DNA of 34,257 bases from Acidobacteriota bacterium (GTDB lineage: Bacteria; Acidobacteriota; Holophagae; Holophagales; Holophagaceae), in contig JAJZQW010000023.1 in assembly GCA_021802985.1 (NCBI GenBank), positions 1 to 34,257 of the forward strand, given 5' to 3'. A program made the position numbers and the translations under genes. Shown one piece after another: positions 11,410 through 19,412 of this stretch (the first letter of the stretch is position 1; every line of letters starts with the position of its first letter). The notes under the pieces were generated by a model. The model was given only the letters and a program-made list of their open reading frames with translations, was not told where the DNA came from and made no database searches.

Positions 11410-12033
11410 TCAGTGGATGGCGGGACCCTTGAGCTGGGCCATGGCCTGCCGGGCCTGGTCGGCCTGCTGGCTGGTGGGGTCCAGGGCGATGAGCCTGTTC
11501 CAGGCGGCGGTGGCCTCGGCGGGCTTGTGGAGGTCGTTGGCGTACACGATGCCGAGGTTGAAGAGGCTCTGGAGGTGCTTGGGGTCGAGCTTGTTCGCCT
11601 TCTGGAAGTTGGCCACGGCCTTGTCGTACTGGCCGAGCTCGCGGTACATCACGCCCTGGTCGGTGAGGACATTGGGATCGTCACCCTGGAGGGCGAGGGC
11701 CCTGGTATAGGCAACCACGGCCTTCTGCGGCTGGTGGGTGTCGAAATAGGTGTTGCCCAGTTCCACCCAGGCGGCCCGGTTCTTGGGGTCCTGCAGGACG
11801 GTCCGTTCCAGGGCGGCCAGGTGCTGCTGCTGCTCCGCGGTGGGCGGGGCGGCCATTCCAGGGGCGCCCATCCCGGGGTTGGGCATGGCCTCGGGCTGGG
11901 GCACGGGCGAGGTGGGGATGCCCGCTGCGACGACCACGGAGGTTCCCGAAGCGGATCCCGCTCCGATGAAATAGCCGGCGATGAGGCCAGCGATGAGGCC
12001 ACCCGCAAGGGCGAGCAGGGTGGTTCGATTCAT
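11410..12033 (-). CDS. Membrane-anchored TPR protein
   Basis: The protein has 207 residues. One N-terminal hydrophobic helix (about 5-27, LLALAGGLIAGLIAGYFIG) is followed by a proline/methionine/glycine-rich linker (about 40-67) and then about three tetratricopeptide repeats to the C-terminus (AWVELGNTYFDTHQPQKAVVAY, VLTDQGVMYRELGQYDKAV, SLFNLGIVYANDLHKPAEA). It would be a periplasmic or membrane scaffold; no enzyme domain is present. I chose the start at 12033 because AAGGAG sits five bases before the ATG. A further in-frame ATG 15 bases upstream has no such site. It is the first gene of the minus-strand run leading to bioD, which begins 24 bases after its stop. The partner is unknown. Confidence 0.82.
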   Translation of the reverse strand: MNRTTLLALAGGLIAGLIAGYFIGAGSASGTSVVVAAGIPTSPVPQPEAMPNPGMGAPGMAAPPTAEQQQHLAALERTVLQDPKNRAAWVELGNTYFDTHQPQKAVVAYTRALALQGDDPNVLTDQGVMYRELGQYDKAVANFQKANKLDPKHLQSLFNLGIVYANDLHKPAEATAAWNRLIALDPTSQQADQARQAMAQLKGPAIH

Positions 12034-12240
12034 GGGGACTCCTTCCATGGCGCTGGGAATTCTCCCATGAGTCGGAAGGGGGGCTGGTCACACTTGTGCC
12101 AGGAGAGCCTGGACCGCCCCATGCACCTGTTCGCATCGAATTCGCCGCGAGTGTCCTTCGGCCCCTCTACCGGGTTCTGGGGGGCACCTGTTCCGCCCTG
12201 TCCTGCTTCGCACTGGGTTCGGATGATCGGGTTTTAAATC
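12034..12240. other. Divergent intergenic region between TPR gene and CHASE kinase
   Basis: About 207 bases separate the oppositely directed genes and must hold both promoters. I see the good ribosome binding site of the minus-strand TPR gene at its left edge. I see no convincing sigma-70 hexamer pair. A TGGCAC word on the minus strand (within 12087-12103) lacks a good matching -12 element. If the kinase really starts at ATG 12322 or TTG 12355, this region is longer. Confidence 0.4.
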
Positions 12241-14952
12241 ATGGCGACCTCGGGAGATGCCGATGATCGAGAGGCGGACTTCCGGAACGACCGGAGGTTC
12301 CGAAGCACCCCCCTTCGTCGGATGCCCTCACGGTGCCCTTTCCCAGGCCCTTCCTTGACCCGCTCAGGATCCATCTCCCGCCTGCCTGGCCGATTGTTCA
12401 CGGCCCTGCTGTTGTTGTTGGGGCTCCCGATCTCCCTGGGGGGCTTCTTCCTGGCCCGGGAGGCCCACCGCGACCAGGTGCGGGCCGAATTCGCCGCGGT
12501 GGCCCGCAACCGGGCGGATGGGGTCGGCGATGGACTCCAGCATGGTTTCGAGGCGGTGCTGGTGCTGAGGGACTTCATGGAGGCTGCGGGGCCGGTGGAC
12601 CGGGCGGCCTTCCAGGCCTTCGCCCTGCCCATCCTCTCCCGGCGGCCCTACCTGCAGGCGCTCCAGTGGCTGCCGCGAGTGGATCCGGAGAACCGCAAGG
12701 CGCTTGAGGCCGAGGCCCGCCGAGCCCATCCGGGATTCCGGTTCTTCGAGCTGGATCCCTCGGGGCGGCCACGGGCCCTGCCTTCGGAGGCGACCTTCCA
12801 CGCGGTCGATTTCGTGGCGCCCCTCTCCGGCAACGAGATGGCGCTCGGATTCTGCGCCCACCATCTGGCCACCCGCCAGGAGGCCCTGGACCGGGCCGTC
12901 CGCACGGGGGATCTCGCCGCCAGCGGACGGGTCCGGCTCATCCAGGAGACCGGGAGCCAGTTCGGCCTCCTGGTGATGGCTTCGGCCCCTGGCAAGGACG
13001 GGCGGTCCCTGGGGGTCGTCCAGGGCGTCTTCCGGACTGGCGACCTGGTCGAGAAGTCCCTCGCCTCCGCCCCGCCCCAGGGTGTGGTGGTCCGGTTGAT
13101 CGATGCCAGCGCCCCGGTGGGCGAAACCATTCTCCATGTCGAGCCCTCGCCGCTGCCCGTCCGGGGACAGGACACGTCCCCCCTCCGGCTGGTGCGCAGC
13201 TTCGAGCAGGCCGGACGGCGCTGGACCGTGGAGGTGGTGCCGGCGCCCGGCTACTTCCTGCTGAGTCCAGGACTGAGGGCCTGGGGGGTGCTGGCCGGGA
13301 GCCTGGCCTTCTTCCTGGTGCTGGCGGGGTACGTGCGGACACTGCTGGCGCGCCACGCGGAAGTCCGGGCCCTGGTCGAGGCGCGAACCCATGAACTGGC
13401 GGAGGAGGTGGCGAGCCACCGGAAGGATGCGGACGCCCTGCGGGTGAGTGAGGCGCGCTTCCGGCACCTGGTGGAGGTGATGGGTGAGGGCATGTGGGTG
13501 CTGGATCCCGAGGGCCGGACCACCTTCGTCAACCGGCGGATGATGGAGATCCTCGGCTACTCCCCCGAGGAGATGATGGGACGTCCGCTCACGGACTTCA
13601 TGTTCGAAGAGGACTTTGCCCTCGCCGCCCGGAACATGGCCCAGCGCATCGAGGGCATGGAATCCCAGCACGACTTCCGGTTCCGGAGGAAGGATGGGGC
13701 GGAGGTCTGGACCATCGTCACCGCCAGCCCGGTCAGGGACGAGGCGGGCCGGGTGGTGAGTGTGCTGGGCATGATCACCGACATCACCGAACGGCGGCGC
13801 CTGGAAGAGGCCCAGCTGCAGAGCCAGAAACTGGAGAGCCTGGGGGTGCTGGCCGGGGGCATCGCCCATGACTTCAACAACCTGCTGACGGCCATCCTTG
13901 GCAACATCAACCTCGCCCAGCTCTGCCTGCCCCCGGTCTCCCCGGCCGTGCCCTACCTGGAGAACCTGGAGAAGTCGGTGCACCGGGCCACGAACCTGAC
14001 CCGTCAGATGCTGGCCTATTCGGGCAAGGGCCGCTTCGTGGTGGCGCCGATGGACCTGAACCAGGCCGTGGAGGAGCTGTCCCACCTGCTGGGTGTCTCC
14101 ATCTCCAAGAAGGTGGCCCTCCGATTCCAGCTGAAGGACGGCCTGCCGGCCATGATGGCCGAGGCCTCGCAGATCCAGCAGGTGGTGATGAACCTGGTGA
14201 CCAACGCGTCCGAGGCCATCGGGGAGGGCGAGGGCCTGGTGGCCATCCGCACCGGACTCCAGGATTATTCAGCGGTGGACCTGGCCCGCGACTTCCCCGG
14301 CCAAGCCCTGGTACCAGGTTCCTACCTCACCCTGGAGGTCTCGGACAACGGGCGGGGCATGGATCCGGAGACCCAGGCCCGCATCTTCGAGCCCTTCTTC
14401 ACGACCAAGTTCACGGGCCGGGGCCTCGGGCTCTCGGCCCTCCAGGGCATCGTGCGGGGCCACCGGGGCGGCATCCGGGTCTACAGCGAGGTGGGCAAGG
14501 GCACCACCTTCAAGCTCATCTTTCCGGCGGGTTCCGAGACCGCCCCCGCGGTTGCCGAGCCCGTCGAGATCGAAACCTGGCGGGGCAGCGGCACCATCCT
14601 GGTGGTGGACGATGAGGAGACGGTGCGGGCCATCGCCGGGGCCCTGCTGCGATCCCTGGGGTTCGAGGCGATCCTGGCCGCCGACGGCCGGGAGGCCCTG
14701 GCTCGGTACCGGGAGCACGCGGGGACGATCTGCGCCGTCCTCCTGGACCTCACCATGCCCCACATGAACGGGGTGGAGGCCTTCCGGGAATTGCGCCGGC
14801 TCAATCCCGAGTGCCGGGTGATTCTCACCAGTGGCTACAACGAGCAGGAGGCCATCCAGGATTTCGCGGGGAAGGGGCTGGCAGGCTTCGTCCAGAAACC
14901 CTTCCTGCGTCGGGACCTGATGCGGGCCCTGAGGCAGGTCCTGGGAGGCTGA
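12241..14952 (+). CDS. CHASE-PAS hybrid sensor histidine kinase with C-terminal receiver
   Basis: The protein has 903 residues as drawn. After a basic N-terminus a membrane helix (about 52-70) leads into a periplasmic CHASE domain (about 75-310, with GFEAVLVLRDFMEAAG and LQALQWLPRV). A second membrane helix (about 342-365) and a coiled linker lead to one PAS/PAC domain (about 400-525, ending MITDITERRR). HisKA carries His543 in GGIAHDFNN, and HATPase_c has VVMNLVTNASEA, VSDNGRGM and GRGLGLSA. The receiver has VDDEE, Asp836 in LLDLTMP and QKP. From the H-box onward it closely resembles the kinase at 2435-5383, so the two are paralogues with different sensors. The start is uncertain: ATG 12241 lacks a Shine-Dalgarno sequence, and ATG 12322 or TTG 12355 would also keep the first membrane helix. 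Its stop directly abuts the bioF stop. Confidence 0.9.
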   Translation: MATSGDADDREADFRNDRRFRSTPLRRMPSRCPFPGPSLTRSGSISRLPGRLFTALLLLLGLPISLGGFFLAREAHRDQVRAEFAAVARNRADGVGDGLQHGFEAVLVLRDFMEAAGPVDRAAFQAFALPILSRRPYLQALQWLPRVDPENRKALEAEARRAHPGFRFFELDPSGRPRALPSEATFHAVDFVAPLSGNEMALGFCAHHLATRQEALDRAVRTGDLAASGRVRLIQETGSQFGLLVMASAPGKDGRSLGVVQGVFRTGDLVEKSLASAPPQGVVVRLIDASAPVGETILHVEPSPLPVRGQDTSPLRLVRSFEQAGRRWTVEVVPAPGYFLLSPGLRAWGVLAGSLAFFLVLAGYVRTLLARHAEVRALVEARTHELAEEVASHRKDADALRVSEARFRHLVEVMGEGMWVLDPEGRTTFVNRRMMEILGYSPEEMMGRPLTDFMFEEDFALAARNMAQRIEGMESQHDFRFRRKDGAEVWTIVTASPVRDEAGRVVSVLGMITDITERRRLEEAQLQSQKLESLGVLAGGIAHDFNNLLTAILGNINLAQLCLPPVSPAVPYLENLEKSVHRATNLTRQMLAYSGKGRFVVAPMDLNQAVEELSHLLGVSISKKVALRFQLKDGLPAMMAEASQIQQVVMNLVTNASEAIGEGEGLVAIRTGLQDYSAVDLARDFPGQALVPGSYLTLEVSDNGRGMDPETQARIFEPFFTTKFTGRGLGLSALQGIVRGHRGGIRVYSEVGKGTTFKLIFPAGSETAPAVAEPVEIETWRGSGTILVVDDEETVRAIAGALLRSLGFEAILAADGREALARYREHAGTICAVLLDLTMPHMNGVEAFRELRRLNPECRVILTSGYNEQEAIQDFAGKGLAGFVQKPFLRRDLMRALRQVLGG

Positions 14953-16107
14953 TCAGGGGCGCAGGACAGTTCCGAGCGCCTCGATGAGGGCCTCCACCTG
15001 GGCATCCTCCAGGTGGGCGCCGGTGGTCAGGCGCAGGCGGGCGGAGCCCTCAGGCACCGTGGGCGGCCGCACGGCGCGGACATCGAAGCCCCGGGCCTGG
15101 AGGGCCAGGGCGAGGCGGACCGCCTCCGCATCGGGGCCCACGGGCACGGGCACGATGGCCGAGGGGGCCTCCGGTTGTCCCAGGGCCTCCCGCAGCCGGT
15201 TGGCGTAGGCCAGCGCCCTCTGGCGGCGCCACGGCTCGGTCTGGGCGAGGTGGACCCCCGCGAGGGCCGCCCCCACCACGGGGGGAGGCAGGGCGGTGGA
15301 GAAGATGAAGCCCCGGGCGGTGTTCACCAGGTGTTCACGCAGATCCGACGTGCCGCAAACGAAGGCGCCGAAGGATCCCAGGGCCTTGCCCAGGGTGCCC
15401 ATGACGAGGGGGACCTGGCCATGGACGCCCTGGCGTTCGGCCAGCCCAGCGCCGGTGGGGCCCAGGAGGCCCGTGGCGTGGGCCTCGTCGATCAGCAGGA
15501 GGGCGTCGAAGCGGCGGCAGAGGTCCAGGAGGCCCGGCAGGTCGGCGGCGTCGCCATCCATGCTGAACACCGCGTCCGTGGCCACGAGTGCCAGAGCCTC
15601 CTTCGGCGCCTGGGTGCGCCAGGCCGCCAGCCGGGCGCCCAGGTCCGCCAGGTCGCGGTGGCCAAAGACCGTCACCGTGGCGCCCCCGGCCTTGGCCATG
15701 CGGCAGCCGTCCACCAGGGAAGCGTGGTTGAGGGCATCCGAGAACACCGCGTCGCCGGGAGCTAGGAGGGCGGGAAGGAGGGTGGCATTGGCCTGGAAGC
15801 CCGTGTTGAACAGCAGGCAGGCCTCCGTGCCCTTCCAGGCCGCCAGGGTGGCCTCCAGTGCCTCGTGCAGGGGGGTGGTGCCCCGCAGCAGGCGGGCGGC
15901 GCCCGTGCCCGCGCCATGCTCCCGGGCGGCCGCGCCGGCGGCCTCGGCCAGGCGTGGATCCCGGCGCAGGCCCAGGTAGTCGTTGGAGCAGACGTCCACG
16001 CCGGTGGGGGGGTGGATGGCGCGGTCCCGGCCCAGGCTCCGGCGGCGGGCGGCCGACTGCTGGAGGCGGTCGAGCCAGGGGGCGGGAATCAGGGGGTCGG
16101 GGGTCAT
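14953..16107 (-). CDS. bioF: 8-amino-7-oxononanoate synthase
   Basis: The 384-residue PLP enzyme of the alpha-oxoamine synthase family condenses pimeloyl-thioester with alanine to give KAPA, the step before BioA. Visible motifs are VCSNDYLGLRRDPRL, GTGAARLLRGTTPLHEALE, FNTGFQANATLLPAL, DALNHASLVDGCR and LLIDEAHATGLLGPTGAG, with Lys241 in GTLGKALGSFGAFV as the Schiff-base lysine (E. coli BioF uses Lys236). The end (LRLTTGAHLEDAQVEALIEAL) is also typical. A related 2-amino-3-ketobutyrate ligase is less likely given the bioD and bioA genes nearby. It is separated from those by a kinase gene on the opposite strand, so it has its own promoter in the 108-base divergent region before the BI-1 gene. 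Confidence 0.92.
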   Translation of the reverse strand: MTPDPLIPAPWLDRLQQSAARRRSLGRDRAIHPPTGVDVCSNDYLGLRRDPRLAEAAGAAAREHGAGTGAARLLRGTTPLHEALEATLAAWKGTEACLLFNTGFQANATLLPALLAPGDAVFSDALNHASLVDGCRMAKAGGATVTVFGHRDLADLGARLAAWRTQAPKEALALVATDAVFSMDGDAADLPGLLDLCRRFDALLLIDEAHATGLLGPTGAGLAERQGVHGQVPLVMGTLGKALGSFGAFVCGTSDLREHLVNTARGFIFSTALPPPVVGAALAGVHLAQTEPWRRQRALAYANRLREALGQPEAPSAIVPVPVGPDAEAVRLALALQARGFDVRAVRPPTVPEGSARLRLTTGAHLEDAQVEALIEALGTVLRP

Positions 16108-16215
16108 GGGGGACTCGGCATCGGGCGGAACTTCGGGGGCGGTGGAGACAGGGTAAGACGAGGGGAATGCTAGGATCTAAGGGGGATCCTTGGCGGGTCC
16201 ATCCTGGAGCGTGGC

Positions 16216-16896
16216 ATGGAATATCAGCAGCAGTGGCAGGGTGTCTCCGCCGGGGCGCGGGACCGTGTCGATTTTGTCCGAAACGTCTATCTGTGGCTCA
16301 TGGGCGGTTTCGCCGTGGCGGCCCTGGGGGCCTTCAGCGCCCCCTTCGTGGCCGCCGCCCTGATTCCCCGGGTCGGCCAGTGGATGGTCTGGATCCTCTT
16401 CGGAGCCCAGTTCGGCGCGTTGTTCTTCGCCCGGGCCGTGAGCCGGCGGAAACCGCTGAATCGGATCGCCTTCGCCCTCTACACCTTCGTCTCCGGGATC
16501 ATCGCGGGCATCGTGTCGCTGGTGGTGGCCCAGGGTGCCGGATTCACCCCCGTGCTGGCCGCCTTCGGGCTCACCGGCGGGGTGTTCCTTACCCTGACGA
16601 TGGTGGCCGTCGTGTCCAAGCGGGACTTCAGCTTCCTCCGCAACTTCGTCATCGTCGGCATCGCCGTGGGCTTCTTCGGGGGCCTGGCCGCCGCCATCTT
16701 CCACCTGAATGCCCTCAGCCTGGTCATCTCCGGCGTGCTGGTCATCGCCTGCTCGGCCAAGCTGCTCTGGGACACCTCGGCCATGCTGAGGACGCGTGAT
16801 TTCAGCGATCCGGCCGGCTTCGCCCTCTCTCTCTTCGTGAACCTCTACGTGATTTTCATTTCCCTCCTGAACATCCTCAGCGGACGCCGCCGCTAG
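16216..16896 (+). CDS. Bax inhibitor-1 (BI-1/YccA) family membrane protein
   Basis: A 226-residue integral membrane protein with about seven hydrophobic helices and short loops. The N-terminal RNVYLWLMGGFAVAALGAF and the helix NRIAFALYTFVSGIIAGIVS match the BI-1/UPF0005 pattern. The late segment LLWDTSAMLRTRDFSDP followed by ALSLFVNLYVIFISLLNIL is the family's strongest signature. Bacterial members such as YccA, which binds FtsH, and YetJ, a pH-sensitive calcium leak channel, suggest a role in membrane protein quality control or ion leak. Which applies here is unknown. GGAG lies six bases before the ATG. The foldase genes follow after 43 bases in the same direction, which fits an envelope-stress theme. 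Confidence 0.9.
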   Translation: MEYQQQWQGVSAGARDRVDFVRNVYLWLMGGFAVAALGAFSAPFVAAALIPRVGQWMVWILFGAQFGALFFARAVSRRKPLNRIAFALYTFVSGIIAGIVSLVVAQGAGFTPVLAAFGLTGGVFLTLTMVAVVSKRDFSFLRNFVIVGIAVGFFGGLAAAIFHLNALSLVISGVLVIACSAKLLWDTSAMLRTRDFSDPAGFALSLFVNLYVIFISLLNILSGRRR

Positions 16897-16939
16897 GCCC
16901 TTCCGGGCCGCTGAACCCTTTCCAGAACAAGGACCCCCC

Positions 16940-18019
16940 ATGTTCCGTGCTGCTCTGCTCTCTCTGATCGCTCTGGGCCTCGTCGCCCAGGAGCCCCCCA
17001 AGCCCGCGCCAGCCCAGACCCCCGCTCCGGCTGCGGCCGCGAAGCCCGCAGCGGCCGCGCCGGAAGCCAAACCCGCGCCCCATCCCGATGACGTGGTGCT
17101 GGCCAAGGTGGGCGGAGAGCCCATCACGGAAGCCGACTTCCGGGCGTCCTTCCGCCTCATCCCGCAGCAGGAGCAGATGCAGATCCTCATGCTCCAGGGC
17201 GGCAAGGAGGAGTTCATCAAGCGCATGGCCGAGAGCAAGCTCCTGGCCGTGAAGGCCAAGAGCATGGGCCTGGACAAGACGGCAGAGTTCCAGCGCACCC
17301 TGGACCGGACCAAGGACGATCTGCTGGCCCGCGAGTTCCTGACCAAGGAGGGCGATGCGCTCAAGGAGAAGCTGAAGGTGTCGGATGCGGAGGTCAAGGC
17401 CTACTACGACGCCCACCTGGACAAGTTCAAGCAGCCCGAGCTGGTGAGCGTGCGGCACATCCTCGTGGCCGTGAAGCGTGATCCGAAGGCCAAGGAGGGG
17501 TTCACGGACGCCGAGGCGAAGCAGCACATCGCGAAGCTCCAGGCGGATCTCAAGAAGGGGATGAAGTTCGAGGACCTGGCCAAGAAGTTCAGCGACGATC
17601 CCGGCAGCAAGGAGAACGGCGGCCTCTACAAGGACGTGGATCCCTCCAACTGGGACAAGGACTTCGCCAAGGCGGCCATGACCCAGCCCATCGGCAAGGT
17701 GGGGGCCCCGGTGAAGACGCAGTTCGGCTATCACCTGATCAAGGTGGAGGAGCGCAAGCCCGCGCGGGTGGTGCCTTTCGCGGAGGCCAAGGCCGAGGCC
17801 GAGCAGCTGGCCCAGCGGGACCGCCAGGCCGAGGTCTGGGACCAGCTCATGGATGGCCTGAAGAAGGAGATCCCCTTCGAGTTGGCGAAGCCTGCGCCCT
17901 CCGACCTGGCCAAGGCCAAGGCAGCGGTCAAACCCGCGCCCGCCAAGGCCTCTGAGCCGGTGGCTCCCAAAGCCGAGGCTCCGAAAGCCTCAGCCCCTGC
18001 CAAGGGAGGTGCCCATTGA
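16940..18019 (+). CDS. Periplasmic parvulin-type peptidyl-prolyl isomerase (PpiC/SurA/PrsA-like)
   Basis: The protein has 359 residues. A short signal peptide (about 1-16, FRAALLSLIALGLVAQ) is followed by a proline/alanine/lysine-rich linker (about 18-50). A SurA-N-like helical chaperone region follows (about 52-165), then a parvulin domain (about 168-275). The catalytic histidines of parvulins appear present: His173 in VRHILVAV and His265 in FGYHLIKV. A lysine/alanine/proline-rich tail (about 315-359) mirrors the linker. It should assist folding of exported and outer-membrane proteins. AAGGA precedes the ATG at about six bases. Its stop overlaps the TTG start of the next PPIase gene by four bases, so the pair is translationally coupled. 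Confidence 0.9.
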   Translation: MFRAALLSLIALGLVAQEPPKPAPAQTPAPAAAAKPAAAAPEAKPAPHPDDVVLAKVGGEPITEADFRASFRLIPQQEQMQILMLQGGKEEFIKRMAESKLLAVKAKSMGLDKTAEFQRTLDRTKDDLLAREFLTKEGDALKEKLKVSDAEVKAYYDAHLDKFKQPELVSVRHILVAVKRDPKAKEGFTDAEAKQHIAKLQADLKKGMKFEDLAKKFSDDPGSKENGGLYKDVDPSNWDKDFAKAAMTQPIGKVGAPVKTQFGYHLIKVEERKPARVVPFAEAKAEAEQLAQRDRQAEVWDQLMDGLKKEIPFELAKPAPSDLAKAKAAVKPAPAKASEPVAPKAEAPKASAPAKGGAH

Positions 18020-19020
18020 GGCTGTCCGCCCTGGTCCCCGCGGCCCTGCTGGCCTCCGTGATGCTGGTGTCCGCGCCGCTCACGGCGACTGCGCCGGATG
18101 TGCGTGACGAGATCATCGTCATCGTCAACAGCCACATCATCACGAAGCACACCTTCGACCAGGCGGTGGAGCAACAGAACGCGGCCCTGTACCGGGAGTT
18201 CTCCGGCAAAGAGCTGGACGCCAAGCTGAAGGACGCCCGGGAGAAGACCCTGCAGGGCCTCATCGACGCCTTCCTGCTGGAGGACAAGGCCGCCGAGCTG
18301 GGCTCGCCCATCACGGACGAGTACGTCCGCGCCAACATCGACGCCATCAAGAAGGAGAACAAGTTCGCCTCCGACGCCGATCTGGAGCGCGCCATCCGGA
18401 CGAGTCTGGGCATCAGCCTCAGCGATTTCATGCGGCGCCAGAAGGAACAGGCCACGCAGCAGTTCGTGCTGCAGCGGGAGGTCTTCTCCAAGGTGGCGGT
18501 GGAGGACAACGAACTGCGGGCCTACTACCAGGACCACAAGGACGAGTACCGGCTTCCCACGCGGTTCCGCATCCGGGAACTCGTGCTGGCCAAGGGGGCG
18601 ACGGATGCCGATCTGGCGACGGCCCGGGCCGAGGTGTCGGAGATCCAGGCGGCCCTGAAGGCCGGGAAACCCTTCGAGGAGCTGGTGAAGAAATACTCCA
18701 CCAGCCCCAGCAAGGATACCGGTGGGGACCTGGGCTGGCTGAACAAGGGCCTGCTGCGTCCGAGCATCGAGGAGGCCGCGATGAAGCTCAAGCCCGAGGA
18801 GGTTTCTGCGCCCATCGAGACCGATAAGGACATCTACCTGATCCAGCTCATCTCCATGGAAGACGCTCCCGTGAAGGCCTTTGCGGAAGTGAAAGACGCC
18901 ATCCTGAAGAAGCTCCAGGAGCCCAAGGCCCAGAACGCCATCGAACAGTACCTTGCGGATCTGCGCATGCGCGCCAACATCCGGTTCATGGTGCCCAAGG
19001 ACCAGATCCTGAAGGGATGA
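18016..19020 (+). CDS. SurA-like periplasmic chaperone, degenerate parvulin domain, TTG start
   Basis: The protein has 334 residues. A signal peptide (about 1-26, LSALVPAALLASVMLVSAPL) precedes a SurA-N chaperone domain (about 30-175) and one parvulin-like domain (about 183-285, with the TGGDLGWLNKG motif). The two parvulin histidines are replaced: Glu188 stands where VRHILV would place His, and Tyr274 replaces His in the GYHLI position. Isomerase activity is therefore doubtful, and a holdase role is likely. The start is TTG at 18016: GGAGG at about 18005-18009 is well spaced, and the TTG overlaps the upstream TGA as TTGA. An S4-domain gene follows after six bases. Confidence 0.87.
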   Translation: MRLSALVPAALLASVMLVSAPLTATAPDVRDEIIVIVNSHIITKHTFDQAVEQQNAALYREFSGKELDAKLKDAREKTLQGLIDAFLLEDKAAELGSPITDEYVRANIDAIKKENKFASDADLERAIRTSLGISLSDFMRRQKEQATQQFVLQREVFSKVAVEDNELRAYYQDHKDEYRLPTRFRIRELVLAKGATDADLATARAEVSEIQAALKAGKPFEELVKKYSTSPSKDTGGDLGWLNKGLLRPSIEEAAMKLKPEEVSAPIETDKDIYLIQLISMEDAPVKAFAEVKDAILKKLQEPKAQNAIEQYLADLRMRANIRFMVPKDQILKG

Positions 19021-19026
19021 CCGACC

Positions 19027-19350
19027 ATGCGACTGGACGCCTACCTCAAGAAGAGCCTGCTCATCAAGCGGCGCGAACTGGCCAACCAGCTTTGCGACGA
19101 GGGGATGGTGCGCGTGAATGGCACCCCCCGGCGGGCCAGCCATGAGGTGAAGGTCCAGGATGAACTGGAGTTCCCCCTCTACAACCGGGTGCTCAAGGTG
19201 CGCGTCCTCGTTCTGCCCGAGGGGAACGTCAAGAAGGCCGACCAGTGGTCCCTCTTCGAGGTGCTGGAGGACAAACGGCTGCCGCTGGACCTGGGCTATG
19301 GCGACGAAGATCCCTTCAGCTCGCCGCCGAAGACGCCACGGAACCACTGA
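19027..19350 (+). CDS. S4 RNA-binding domain protein (HslR/RqcP-like)
   Basis: A 107-residue cytoplasmic protein. The S4 fold fills residues 1-65: MRLDAYLKKSLLIKRRELANQLCDEGMVRVNGT is the standard alpha-L motif helix pair, followed by a beta hairpin (RASHEVKVQDELEF). Proteins of this size act in ribosome rescue: HslR (Hsp15) in proteobacteria and RqcP in firmicutes both bind blocked 50S subunits. The acidic and proline-rich tail does not help decide. It lies six bases after the SurA-like gene, probably in the same transcript, a mix of export chaperones and translation quality control. Confidence 0.85.
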   Translation: MRLDAYLKKSLLIKRRELANQLCDEGMVRVNGTPRRASHEVKVQDELEFPLYNRVLKVRVLVLPEGNVKKADQWSLFEVLEDKRLPLDLGYGDEDPFSSPPKTPRNH

Positions 19351-19412
19351 ACCTATCGGCAGCCCCTGACGCGGATCCTGATGCATCCTGGACTGCGTGA
19401 CCCGGAGCCACC

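Noticed and set aside
12087..12103. TGGCAC word upstream of the TPR gene as a sigma-54 promoter
   Set aside because: The -12 position reads TGACC rather than TTGCW, so the match is too weak to call.
16171..16189. AGGATC/GATCCT hairpin before the BI-1 gene as an operator
   Set aside because: It is a six-base-pair stem without support from a second copy or a known binding site.
16896..16909. GGCCC-TTCC-GGGCC hairpin after the BI-1 gene
   Set aside because: The stem is only five base pairs with no clear T-run, and the next gene in the same direction starts 30 bases on. Chance is likely at this G+C content.
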